This document shows positions 1-7,799 of a DNA stretch of 35,944 nt, piece by piece. Every line of letters starts with the position of its first letter. Position 1 is the stretch's first letter. Under the pieces are notes generated by a model. The model had not been told where the DNA came from and made no database searches. It saw only the letters and a program-made list of their open reading frames with translations. Source of the DNA: Lachnospiraceae bacterium UBA1766 (lineage in GTDB: Bacteria; Bacillota; Clostridia; Lachnospirales; Lachnospiraceae); NCBI GenBank assembly GCA_002314715.1, contig DCGY01000070.1, positions 3,266-39,209 on the forward strand, in the 5' to 3' direction. The translations under genes were made by a program, and so were the position numbers.

Positions 1-433
1 CACCAAGACCGATTACACCAAGCTTCTTGCCCTGGATTTCAGTACCTGCAAAGTTTTTCTTTTCCTTCTCTGCAGTCTTTGCAATATTTGCATCATCCTT
101 GTTTGCCTTTGCCCACTCGATACCGCCTACAACATCACGAGCCGCAAGAAGCATGCCACAAATTACAAGTTCCTTTACACCGTTTGCATTTGCACCGGGA
201 GTATTGAAAACAACAACACCCTGCTCTGCGCACTTATCCAAAGGAATATTGTTAACACCTGCACCGGCTCTTGCAACAGCAAGAAGATTTGCAGGAATCT
301 CCATCTCATGCATAGAAGCACTTCTTACAAGAATACCTTCTGCCTCATTCACATCGTTTACAATTTCATAATCAGCAGAGAAATTTTTCAAACCAATATT
401 TGAAATTGGATTTAAGCAATTAATCTTATGCAT
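1..433 (-). CDS. serA: D-3-phosphoglycerate dehydrogenase, N-terminal part (cut by window edge)
   Basis: The first 144 codons of a D-2-hydroxyacid dehydrogenase read leftward and run off the window at position 1. The protein starts MHKINCLNPIS, carries the NAD/substrate-domain segments VARAGAGVNNIP and FNTPGANANGVKELV, and ends at the start of the Rossmann glycine loop (GKKLGVIGLG). The catalytic Arg, Glu and His lie outside the window. By family knowledge it oxidises 3-phosphoglycerate to 3-phosphohydroxypyruvate, the first step of serine synthesis. It begins 14 nt after the serC stop, so the two consecutive serine-pathway enzymes are co-transcribed. The start at 433 is chosen over the ATG at 440, because that frame stops after four codons (426-440). 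The SD AAGGAG lies about 10 nt upstream of 433. Identification rests on sequence plus the serC context. Confidence 0.93.
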   Translation of the reverse strand, partial: MHKINCLNPISNIGLKNFSADYEIVNDVNEAEGILVRSASMHEMEIPANLLAVARAGAGVNNIPLDKCAEQGVVVFNTPGANANGVKELVICGMLLAARDVVGGIEWAKANKDDANIAKTAEKEKKNFAGTEIQGKKLGVIGLG

Positions 434-447
434 TTTTCATATGCTCC

Positions 448-1533
448 TTATTTTAAATTTTCAGCTTCAAACTTCTTCATAAACTCTACAAGCTTCTGAA
501 CGCCTTCGATAGGCATTGCATTGTAGATACTAGCTCTCATACCGCCAACGGTTCTGTGACCCTTAAGATTCTCAAAACCTGCAGCCTTCGCTTCTTTTAC
601 AAACTTAGCGTCTAATTCTTCATCACCGGTAATGAAAGGAACATTCATAAGAGAACGATCTTCCTTGCGAACGGTACCCTTGAAAAGTTTACTCTGATCC
701 AGGAAATCATAAAGGACTGCAGCCTTCTTCTCATTAATTTCCTTCATAGCCTCAAGGCCGCCCATCTTCTTTAACCACTTAAATACCTTACCACATACAT
801 AAATACCGTATGCAGGAGGAGTATTGTACATAGAACCGTTCTCTGCATGAATCTTGTACTTCAACATGGTAGGAGTTCCGGGAAGGGTATCCTCGGTAAT
901 CAAATCCTCACGAATAATAACAATAACAACACCTGCAGGGCCAACATTCTTCTGAACGCCGCCATAAATCACACCATACTTGGTAACATCTACAGGCTCG
1001 GAAAGGAAGCAGCTGGATACGTCTGCTACCAAAGTTTTGCCCTTGGTATTAGGTAAAGTTTTGAACTTGGTACCATAGATGGTATTGTTCTCACAAATAT
1101 ATACATAGTCTGCATCTTCGCTGATAGGAAGATCAGAGCAATCAGGAATATAAGAGAATGTCTTATCCTCGGAAGAAGCAATCTTATTTGCCTTGCCGTA
1201 AATAGTAGCTTCCTGATATGCCTTTTTAGCCCACTGACCGGTTACGATGTAATCAGCAACTTTATTCTTCATAAGGTTCATGGGAATCATTGCAAACTGC
1301 TGACTGGCACCACCCTGTAAGAATAATACTTTATAATTATCGGGAATGTTCATAAGCTCTCTTAAATCTGCTTCTGCTTCATCAATGATTGCCTGATAAG
1401 CCTTTGAACGATGGCTCATCTCCATAACCGACATACCGGTTCCCTTGTAATCAAGCATTTCATCTGCTACTTCTTTTAATACTTCCTCAGGCAAAACTGC
1501 AGGGCCTGCTGAGAAATTGTAAACTCTAGACAT
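448..1533 (-). CDS. serC: Phosphoserine aminotransferase
   Basis: This 361-residue class V PLP aminotransferase has the usual SerC length. The N-terminus (YNFSAGPAVLPEEVL) and the PLP-lysine segment GGVQKNVGPAG (Lys about residue 195) are diagnostic, as is the C-terminal HRTVGGMRASIYNAM segment. It converts 3-phosphohydroxypyruvate and glutamate to phosphoserine and 2-oxoglutarate in the cytoplasm. The start is supported by AAGGAGG about 7 nt upstream. The gene lies between ilvB (81 nt upstream) and serA (14 nt downstream). A recognisable promoter sits in the 81-nt gap, so serC-serA can probably be transcribed apart from the branched-chain genes as well as by read-through. Confidence 0.97.
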   Translation of the reverse strand: MSRVYNFSAGPAVLPEEVLKEVADEMLDYKGTGMSVMEMSHRSKAYQAIIDEAEADLRELMNIPDNYKVLFLQGGASQQFAMIPMNLMKNKVADYIVTGQWAKKAYQEATIYGKANKIASSEDKTFSYIPDCSDLPISEDADYVYICENNTIYGTKFKTLPNTKGKTLVADVSSCFLSEPVDVTKYGVIYGGVQKNVGPAGVVIVIIREDLITEDTLPGTPTMLKYKIHAENGSMYNTPPAYGIYVCGKVFKWLKKMGGLEAMKEINEKKAAVLYDFLDQSKLFKGTVRKEDRSLMNVPFITGDEELDAKFVKEAKAAGFENLKGHRTVGGMRASIYNAMPIEGVQKLVEFMKKFEAENLK

Positions 1534-1569
1534 TTCTTATCCTCCTTAAATTTAAAGCTATTAAATTTT

Positions 1570-1616
1570 AGCATAAACTTATCTATTCTGTTCGTCAACA
1601 AAAAAATATATTTTTT
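1570..1616 (-). promoter_or_regulatory. Predicted sigma-A promoter for serC-serA, with an A/T tract upstream
   Basis: On the minus strand a -35 TTGACG (1593-1598) is followed by exactly 17 nt and a -10 TATGCT (1570-1575). Directly upstream of the -35 lies a perfect A/T palindrome, AAAAAATATATTTTTT (1601-1616), which resembles an UP element and overlaps the ilvB stop codon. Its two arms are only A and T, so a terminator reading is less likely. It would give serC a leader of roughly 30 nt. Confidence 0.6.
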
Positions 1617-3279
1617 ACAGATCGTCACCGTCAAAAACATCACTGATGGGAGCACCGGCCGGAACCATAGGGAATACCTTATCGTCTTCCTGAATCATAC
1701 ATTCAATCAATACAGGTGCCTTTAAAGCAATCGCTTTTTCAATTGCAGGTCCAACTTCCTCTTTCTTGGTAACACGAATTGCGGTACAACCAAGTCCCTC
1801 TGCCACTTTACAGAAATCTACGGAATCATTTAAAATCGTTTGGGAATAACGCTTGCCGTAGAATAAGGTCTGCCATTGACGCACCATACCAAGCACATGG
1901 TTATTGATTACCACCTGAATAATAGGGATATTGTATCTGCTTGCAGTAGCCAACTCATTCATATTCATACGGAAACATCCATCACCGGCGATGTTGATAC
2001 AAATCTTATCCGGCTGACCTACCTGTGCACCGATACAAGCTCCAAGTCCGTAACCCATGGTACCAAGACCACCGGAAGAAAGGAAGGTTCTGGGACTTGT
2101 ATATTTATAATACTGAGCAGCCCACATCTGATGCTGTCCAACATCGGTAGAAATAATCGCCTCACCCTTTGTTACTCTGTCAATTTCCTCGATTACATAA
2201 GGACAGGTCAGAACGGAAGTATCATATTTCAAAGGATATTTCTGCTTCAATTCCTGAATATGCTTCATCCAGTCTGCATTATCCTTTTTCTCAATCATAG
2301 TGTTGAGCTTGGAAAGAATTGCTTTCAAATCTCCAACAAGACTTGCATCCACACGGATATTTTTATTGATCTCTGCCTTATCGATATCAATATGAATCAC
2401 CTTGGCATTTTCGGCAAAACGCTTGGGATTACCGATTACACGATCGGAGAAACGTGCACCCAGGGCAATCAAAAGATCACATTCGCTGACGCCAAGGTTT
2501 GATGTCTTCGTACCGTGCATACCAATCATACCTGTATATCTGGGATTCTTTCCGTCGAATGCTCCCTTTGCCATCAAGGTATCGCAAACAGGACAATCCA
2601 CCAATTCCGCAAACTGTGCTACCTCTGCGGAAGCTCCGGAAATAACCGCACCACCACCCAAATAGATAAAAGGCTTCTTTGCTTCTTTGATATATTCGAT
2701 TACCTTCTCCATATCCTCCAGGGAAGTAATCTGACGCTCCGCCTTTTTGGGTGTTACAGGGGTGTATTCACAGGTAGCTGCTGTTACATCCTTTGTAATA
2801 TCCACAAGAACAGGACCCGGTCTTCCGGTAGTCGCAATTTCAAAGGCCTTACGAATGGTATCTGCCAACTCATTTACATTTTTTACAATAAAACCATGCT
2901 TGGTAATCGGCATGGTCACGCCGGTAATATCAACCTCCTGGAAGGTATCCTTGCCAAGAAGAGGAAGATTTACATTAGCGGTAATCGCTACCATCGGTAC
3001 AGAATCCATATATGCGGTAGCAATTCCGGTTACAAGATTCGTAGCGCCGGGACCGCTGGTTGCCATACAAACACCCACACGGCCGGTTGCTCTTGCATAA
3101 CCGTCTGCAGCATGCGAAGCACCCTGCTCGTGGCTGGTAAGTACGTGACGGATTTCGTCACTATGCTTATATAAAGCATCATAGATATTCAGGATAGTAC
3201 CGCCGGGATAACCGAAAACAGTATCTACACCCTGCTCTTTTAAACATTCAATTACGATTTCAGAACCATTTAAAAGCAT
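1615..3279 (-). CDS. ilvB: Acetolactate synthase, large (catalytic) subunit
   Basis: This 554-residue ThDP enzyme condenses two pyruvates to acetolactate, or pyruvate with 2-oxobutyrate, at the entry of valine, leucine and isoleucine synthesis. The N-terminal domain has the catalytic glutamate in TSHEQGASHAADGYARATG (about residue 51). The C-terminal ThDP/Mg motif starts at GDGCFRMNMNEL and ends at VINN. The start has a GGAGG seven bases upstream. It lies 29 nt after ilvD. Oddly, no regulatory subunit gene (ilvN/ilvH) is in this cluster; it would have to be encoded elsewhere. A catabolic AlsS is less likely, because the neighbours are leuB and ilvD. Confidence 0.95.
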   Translation of the reverse strand: MLLNGSEIVIECLKEQGVDTVFGYPGGTILNIYDALYKHSDEIRHVLTSHEQGASHAADGYARATGRVGVCMATSGPGATNLVTGIATAYMDSVPMVAITANVNLPLLGKDTFQEVDITGVTMPITKHGFIVKNVNELADTIRKAFEIATTGRPGPVLVDITKDVTAATCEYTPVTPKKAERQITSLEDMEKVIEYIKEAKKPFIYLGGGAVISGASAEVAQFAELVDCPVCDTLMAKGAFDGKNPRYTGMIGMHGTKTSNLGVSECDLLIALGARFSDRVIGNPKRFAENAKVIHIDIDKAEINKNIRVDASLVGDLKAILSKLNTMIEKKDNADWMKHIQELKQKYPLKYDTSVLTCPYVIEEIDRVTKGEAIISTDVGQHQMWAAQYYKYTSPRTFLSSGGLGTMGYGLGACIGAQVGQPDKICINIAGDGCFRMNMNELATASRYNIPIIQVVINNHVLGMVRQWQTLFYGKRYSQTILNDSVDFCKVAEGLGCTAIRVTKKEEVGPAIEKAIALKAPVLIECMIQEDDKVFPMVPAGAPISDVFDGDDL

Positions 3280-3308
3280 GTTTTTTCCTCCAAGTAAATT
3301 ATATTCGA

Positions 3309-4982
3309 TTATCTCTTGGGAATTTCCAATACAGCACCTCTGTTTCCACTGGTAACCATTTCACGATATCTGCTCAGGTAACCGGTAGTAACCTTGGGCT
3401 CACGGGGAACCCATTTTGCCTTTCTTGCAGCCATTTCCTCATCGGAAACCTTAATATCCAGTTTCATTTCCGGAATATTGATGCTGATAATATCGCCCTC
3501 TTCCACCAGTGCAATCGGTCCGCCGACAGCAGCTTCCGGAGATACATGTCCGATGGATGCACCTCTGGATGCACCGGAGAAACGTCCGTCTGTAATCAGT
3601 GCAACGGTGGAACCAAGTCCCATGCCTGCAATTGCTGAGGTAGGATTCAACATTTCTCTCATACCGGGGCCACCCTTAGGGCCTTCATAACGAATGACAA
3701 CTACATCACCGGCCACAATCTTTCCACCCTTAATTGCTGCGATGGCATCTTCTTCACACTCAAAGACACGAGCAGGACCTTCATGAACCATCATCTCAGC
3801 TACAACTGCAGATCTCTTTACAACCGAACCGTCCGGAGCAAGGTTACCCTTAAGGACTGCAAGTCCACCGGTCGTGGAGTACGGATTATCAATCGGGCGA
3901 ATAACCTCAGGATTCCGATTGTAGGAATGTGCAATATTTTCTCCGATTGTCTTTCCGGTTACGGTCATACAATCCTGATTGATCAATCCAATGTCTGCCA
4001 ATTCCTTCATTACGGCATATACACCACCGGCCTCATTTAAGTCCTCCATATAAGTAGGACCCGCAGGTGCCAAATGGCAAAGGTTCGGTGTCTTCTCGCT
4101 AATAGGATTTGCAAAGCTGATATCAAAATCAAAACCGATTTCGTGGGCAATCGCAGGTAAATGCAGCATAGAGTTAGTAGAGCAACCAAGCGCCATATCC
4201 ACGGTAAGTGCATTCATAATGGAATCCTTGGTCATAATATCTCTTGCGCGAATACCCTTGCGGAATAATTCCATAACTGCCATACCGGCATGCTTAGCCA
4301 ATTTAATTCTTTCGGAATATACAGCAGGAATTGTACCGTTTCCACCAAGACCCATACCAAGAGCCTCTGTCAAACAGTTCATAGAGTTTGCCGTATACAT
4401 ACCGGAGCAGGAGCCACAGGTAGGACATACTTTATTTTCAAATTCACATACATCTTCTTCGGTCATAGTACCGGCTGCGTAAGAACCGACTGCCTCGAAC
4501 ATAGAAGAAAGGCTTCTCTTCTGTCCCTTTACATGACCGGCAAGCATGGGACCACCGGATACAAATACAGTAGGAAGATTCAAACGCGCTGCAGCCATCA
4601 AAAGGCCGGGTACATTCTTGTCACAGTTGGGAACCATTACAAGTGCATCAAACTGATGTGCAATTGCCATACACTCTGTTGAATCGGCAATTAAATCACG
4701 GGTTACAAGGGAATACTTCATTCCCACATGGCCCATTGCGATACCGTCGCAAACAGCGATTGCAGGGAAAACAACCGGTACACCGCCTGCCTCTGCAACA
4801 CCAATACGAACAGCATCAACAATCTTATCAATATTCATATGTCCGGGTACGATTTCGTTATAGGAACTAACGATACCTACCATGGGCTTTTTCATTTCTT
4901 CTGCGGTAAATCCAAGTGCATTAAACAAACTTCTTGCTGGAGCCTGCTGCATGCCGGCTCTTGCATTATCACTGGTCATCAT
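3309..4982 (-). CDS. ilvD: Dihydroxy-acid dehydratase
   Basis: The protein is 557 residues from the preferred start MMTSDNARAGMQQAPARS. An upstream in-frame ATG at 4997 exists, but the SD (GGAGG) lies between the two, 8 nt before 4982, so 4982 is used. Iron-sulfur ligands are visible in PNCDKNVPGLL and CPTCGSCSGMYTANSMNCL, and the IlvD/Edd signature in DGRFSGASRGASIGHVSPEA. It dehydrates 2,3-dihydroxy-isovalerate and -methylvalerate to the 2-oxo acids. An Edd (6-phosphogluconate dehydratase) assignment is unlikely given leuB 28 nt upstream and ilvB 29 nt downstream. It is an O2-sensitive Fe-S enzyme, which fits an anaerobe. Confidence 0.96.
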   Translation of the reverse strand: MMTSDNARAGMQQAPARSLFNALGFTAEEMKKPMVGIVSSYNEIVPGHMNIDKIVDAVRIGVAEAGGVPVVFPAIAVCDGIAMGHVGMKYSLVTRDLIADSTECMAIAHQFDALVMVPNCDKNVPGLLMAAARLNLPTVFVSGGPMLAGHVKGQKRSLSSMFEAVGSYAAGTMTEEDVCEFENKVCPTCGSCSGMYTANSMNCLTEALGMGLGGNGTIPAVYSERIKLAKHAGMAVMELFRKGIRARDIMTKDSIMNALTVDMALGCSTNSMLHLPAIAHEIGFDFDISFANPISEKTPNLCHLAPAGPTYMEDLNEAGGVYAVMKELADIGLINQDCMTVTGKTIGENIAHSYNRNPEVIRPIDNPYSTTGGLAVLKGNLAPDGSVVKRSAVVAEMMVHEGPARVFECEEDAIAAIKGGKIVAGDVVVIRYEGPKGGPGMREMLNPTSAIAGMGLGSTVALITDGRFSGASRGASIGHVSPEAAVGGPIALVEEGDIISINIPEMKLDIKVSDEEMAARKAKWVPREPKVTTGYLSRYREMVTSGNRGAVLEIPKR

Positions 4983-5010
4983 AACTTTATCCTCCATTTA
5001 TCTAAATGAA

Positions 5011-6096
5011 TTATTGAATACGTTCTGCAAGTAAATCACCCATCTCAGAGCAGCTTACTTTGGTACAGCCCTCGGACATAATGTCTCCCGTACGGAAGCC
5101 ATCCTTTAATACCTGCTTTACGGCAGCATCAATGGCATCTGCTTCTTTGTCCAAATCAAAGCTGTAACGAAGCATCATAGACGCACTTAAAATGGTAGCA
5201 ATGGGGTTTGCAATATTCATTCCTGCAATATCGGGTGCAGATCCATGGCTGGGCTCATAGAGACCAAACTTCGTATCATTTAAGCTGGCACTTGCAAGCA
5301 TTCCGATGGAACCGGTCACCATACTGGCCTCATCCGAAAGAATATCACCAAACATATTCTCGGTAAGGATAACATCAAACTGAGAAGGATCTTTTACAAG
5401 CTGCATTGCACAGTTGTCTACCAACATATGCTCATAAGAAACTTCGGGATAATCCTTTGCCACTTCTTCCACGACCTTTCTCCAAAGTCTGGAAGAATCC
5501 AAAACATTTGCCTTATCTACACTGGTAACCTTTTTGTTTCTCTTCATTGCAATATCAAAGCCCTTAATGGCAATACGTCTGATTTCATTTTCATCATAAG
5601 TAAGGGTATCGGTTGCCTTTAAGACACCGTCTACTTCCTCTGTCTTTCTTGCTCCGAAGTATAAACCACCGGTAAGCTCACGCATAATCATCATATCAAA
5701 GCCCTTGGAGCTGATTTCCTCCTTCAGAGGACAAGCACCTGCCAGCTCCTCGTAAAGGATTGCGGGACGAAGATTTGCAAAAAGATTTAATGCCTTACGA
5801 ATCTTTAAAAGTCCTGCCTCAGGTCTGTTCTGGGGAGGAAGTTTATACCAGGGTGAGGTGGATGTATTACCACCGATAGAACCCATCAAAACCGCATCAG
5901 CAGCCTTTGCGGTAGCAATTGCCTCATCGGTAAGCGGTACACCATGCACATCGATGGACGCACCACCCATCAAAATATCGGTAAAATTCATTTCATGTCC
6001 GTACACTTCTGCTACTTTGTTCAGCACTTTCTTTGCTTCGCGTACAATTTCCGGTCCGATTCCGTCACCGGGGATACAGGTAATCTTTAATTCCAT
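5011..6096 (-). CDS. leuB: 3-isopropylmalate dehydrogenase
   Basis: This 361-residue isocitrate/isopropylmalate dehydrogenase family protein has the typical LeuB length. Supporting segments are ITCIPGDGIGPEIV at the N-terminus, MRELTGGLYFG in the substrate region, and the metal/NAD-binding segments ENMFGDILSDEASMVTGSIG and YEPSHGSAPDIAG. It oxidises and decarboxylates 3-isopropylmalate in leucine synthesis. An SD (AAGGAG) lies about 9 nt before the ATG. It is the first gene of leuB-ilvD-ilvB-serC-serA. leuA and leuCD are not in the window. A stable hairpin lies just upstream of its ribosome binding site (6118-6150). Confidence 0.96.
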   Translation of the reverse strand: MELKITCIPGDGIGPEIVREAKKVLNKVAEVYGHEMNFTDILMGGASIDVHGVPLTDEAIATAKAADAVLMGSIGGNTSTSPWYKLPPQNRPEAGLLKIRKALNLFANLRPAILYEELAGACPLKEEISSKGFDMMIMRELTGGLYFGARKTEEVDGVLKATDTLTYDENEIRRIAIKGFDIAMKRNKKVTSVDKANVLDSSRLWRKVVEEVAKDYPEVSYEHMLVDNCAMQLVKDPSQFDVILTENMFGDILSDEASMVTGSIGMLASASLNDTKFGLYEPSHGSAPDIAGMNIANPIATILSASMMLRYSFDLDKEADAIDAAVKQVLKDGFRTGDIMSEGCTKVSCSEMGDLLAERIQ

Positions 6097-6117
6097 AATG
6101 TTTCTCCTTTATTACAA

Positions 6118-6150
6118 GAAAGGCAAGCCCTCAGAATGGACCTGCCTTTC
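6118..6150 (-). promoter_or_regulatory. Stable hairpin between yajC and leuB (weak terminator or leader element)
   Basis: On the minus strand a 13-bp stem (6138-6150 with 6118-6130) closes a 7-nt loop. All 13 positions pair in the minus-strand RNA, two of them as G-U. On the plus strand those two positions are mismatches, so the structure belongs to the leftward transcript. Only a poor U-run (UUUCUUGU) follows, and the leuB SD starts about 11 nt beyond the stem. It could be a leaky terminator after yajC, an attenuator, or a processing/stability hairpin. No T-box consensus is seen. Confidence 0.55.
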
Positions 6151-6171
6151 AACATTTCGTCATTGAAATTC

Positions 6172-6492
6172 TTAGTTTTCTGAAGATTTTTCGATACGGC
6201 TGATAGCTGATTTATCCATGGGGATACGACAGTTCTTATTGTTACCGAACTCAACGATTACGGTGTCATCGGTAATATCAATAATAATTCCGTAAAATCC
6301 AGAAGTTGTTAATACGCAATCTCCTGCTTCCATACTTGCAAGCATAGCCGCAACTCTCTTCTTTTCTTTACCCTGGGGTCTAAACAAAAGAAAATACATA
6401 ATTACAAAGAAAAATCCGTATACGGCAATTGTACTGATCAGTCCAACGGTACCCATACCGGAAGCTGCATCGCTTGATAATAAAATACTCAT
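6172..6492 (-). CDS. yajC: Preprotein translocase subunit YajC
   Basis: A 106-residue protein starting MSILLSSDAA, with one N-terminal transmembrane helix (about residues 17-36, LISTIAVYGFFFVIMYFLLF). The YajC hallmark RPQGKEKKR follows immediately, then a small beta-rich cytoplasmic domain (GDCVLTTSGFYGIIIDI). YajC associates with SecDF-YidC at the membrane. An in-frame extension to 6519 is possible, but GGAGGAG lies just before 6492. It follows tgt, a common arrangement (tgt-yajC-secDF), but secDF does not follow here; leuB does. A good promoter lies in the tgt-yajC gap. Confidence 0.93.
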   Translation of the reverse strand: MSILLSSDAASGMGTVGLISTIAVYGFFFVIMYFLLFRPQGKEKKRVAAMLASMEAGDCVLTTSGFYGIIIDITDDTVIVEFGNNKNCRIPMDKSAISRIEKSSEN

Positions 6493-6539
6493 TACTCCTC
6501 CATTCCGCGCAAAACGCAAAAAAGCTTTCTCAAAGATAA

Positions 6540-6568
6540 ATAATACACAAAAATATTTGGACTGGCAA
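6540..6568 (-). promoter_or_regulatory. Predicted sigma-A promoter for yajC
   Basis: On the minus strand a -35 TTGCCA (6563-6568), a 17-nt spacer and a -10 TATTAT (6540-6545) each differ from consensus at one base. It lies in the 108-nt gap between tgt and yajC and would give a leader of about 40 nt. The gap holds nothing else that I can support. Confidence 0.65.
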
Positions 6569-6600
6569 GCCTTTTTTCTAGAAAAATAAAGGTTTTTTCT

Positions 6601-7740
6601 TTACTCCCGGCCTTGTGACATATTGTCCAATTTCTGCTTCTTATATGCTGCAAATCGGCCTTCATCCAAGGCATTGCGAATCTCTTCCATCATTGTATTG
6701 TAAAAATACAGATTATGCAGTACACACAGACGAAGTCCAAGCATCTCTTTGGCCTTTAGCAAATGTCTGATGTAAGCTCTGGAATAACGTTTACAAGCAG
6801 GACATCCACAGCCCTCTTCGATGGGACGCTGATCCAGCTCATATTTGGCATTGAACAAATTGATTTTGCCCTGGTTGGTATACAAATGACCATGTCGGCC
6901 ATTTCTGGTAGGATATACGCAGTCAAAGAAATCGACACCCCGTTCTACCCCTTCCAAAATATTCGCAGGAGTACCAACCCCCATCAAATATGTGGGTTTA
7001 TTCTTTGGCAAATAGGGCTCTACCGACTCAATAATACGGTACATTTCCTCATGTGTTTCACCAACTGCCAAACCACCGATGGCATATCCGTCCAAATCCA
7101 TTTCCGCAATACGTTTCGCATGATCGATTCGAATATCATCATATACCGCCCCCTGATTAATACCAAATAAAAGCTGATCTTTATTGATGGTATCCTCCAA
7201 GCTGTTTAAGCGTTTCATTTCCACGCGGCAACGTTCCAGCCATCTGGTGGTACGCTCCACAGAATTTTGCACATAACTTCTCTCTGCCTTGCTGGGTGCA
7301 CATTCATCAAAAGCCATTGCAATGGTGGAAGCCAGATTGGACTGAATTTGCATACTCTCCTCCGGTCCCATAAAAATCTTACGACCGTCAATATGGGAAT
7401 TAAAATACACGCCTTCTTCCTTAATTTTGCGAAGTCCCGCCAAGGAGAATACCTGAAATCCGCCGGAATCCGTTAAAATCGGATTGTTCCAGGACATAAA
7501 TTTATGCAAACCGCCCAGTTGTTTGATTACTTTATCTCCGGTACGCACATGCAAATGATAGGTATTGCTTAATTGCACCTGGCATTTGATTTCTTCCAAA
7601 TCCGAAGTGGCCACCGCACCTTTAATTGCAGCCACCGTACCGACATTCATAAAAACAGGGGTCTGAATGGTGCCATGTACAGTATGAAATTCCCCACGCT
7701 TTGCAGCACCCTCCTGTTTTAAAATTTTATATTCTGCCAT
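6601..7740 (-). CDS. tgt: Queuine/preQ1 tRNA-guanine transglycosylase
   Basis: A 379-residue TIM-barrel enzyme that exchanges G34 of GUN-anticodon tRNAs for preQ1. The acid/base aspartate is in LTDSGGFQVFSL (about residue 91), and the nucleophile region is FDCVYPTRNGRHG. The zinc site is CGCPACKRY plus the later LCVLHN histidine. The ATG at 7740 has GGAGG five bases upstream; a longer TTG start at 7752 would overlap that SD and is rejected. The SD directly abuts the U-run of a strong terminator hairpin (7751-7786), so expression must either read through it or start within it. Confidence 0.97.
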   Translation of the reverse strand: MAEYKILKQEGAAKRGEFHTVHGTIQTPVFMNVGTVAAIKGAVATSDLEEIKCQVQLSNTYHLHVRTGDKVIKQLGGLHKFMSWNNPILTDSGGFQVFSLAGLRKIKEEGVYFNSHIDGRKIFMGPEESMQIQSNLASTIAMAFDECAPSKAERSYVQNSVERTTRWLERCRVEMKRLNSLEDTINKDQLLFGINQGAVYDDIRIDHAKRIAEMDLDGYAIGGLAVGETHEEMYRIIESVEPYLPKNKPTYLMGVGTPANILEGVERGVDFFDCVYPTRNGRHGHLYTNQGKINLFNAKYELDQRPIEEGCGCPACKRYSRAYIRHLLKAKEMLGLRLCVLHNLYFYNTMMEEIRNALDEGRFAAYKKQKLDNMSQGRE

Positions 7741-7750
7741 AATTGCCTCC

Positions 7751-7786
7751 AAAAAAATGTGATATACCTTAGAAGTATATCACATT
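7751..7786 (-). terminator. Intrinsic terminator (or attenuator) directly before the tgt ribosome binding site
   Basis: On the minus strand a perfect 12-bp stem AATGTGATATAC / GTATATCACATT (7775-7786 with 7756-7767) encloses a 7-nt loop and is followed by an unbroken run of seven T. The next bases are GGAGG, the SD of tgt. It ends the transcript of the membrane-protein gene upstream. An extended -10-like TGATATACT overlaps the hairpin, so tgt might start inside it; this is a weak inference. Confidence 0.85.
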
Positions 7787-7799
7787 CCCTGTTAGAAGT

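Noticed and set aside
426..440. Four-codon ORF (ATG AAA AAT GCA TAA) just before serA
   Set aside because: Its spacing from the SD is only about 3 nt, and the overlapping ATG at 433 opens the full serA frame; it is probably incidental.
1601..1616. Perfect A/T palindrome as a terminator of ilvB
   Set aside because: The stem would be only A-U pairs, and it sits directly upstream of a good -35, so an UP-element-like tract is the better reading.
1876..2502. 208-codon plus-strand frame opposite ilvB
   Set aside because: It lies wholly inside a certain gene on the other strand, has no SD, and its product has no recognisable features; an antisense shadow.
6575..6597. CCTTT...AAAGG pairing after tgt as a terminator
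   Set aside because: Only five outer pairs, a mismatch, and no U-run after the stem on the minus strand.
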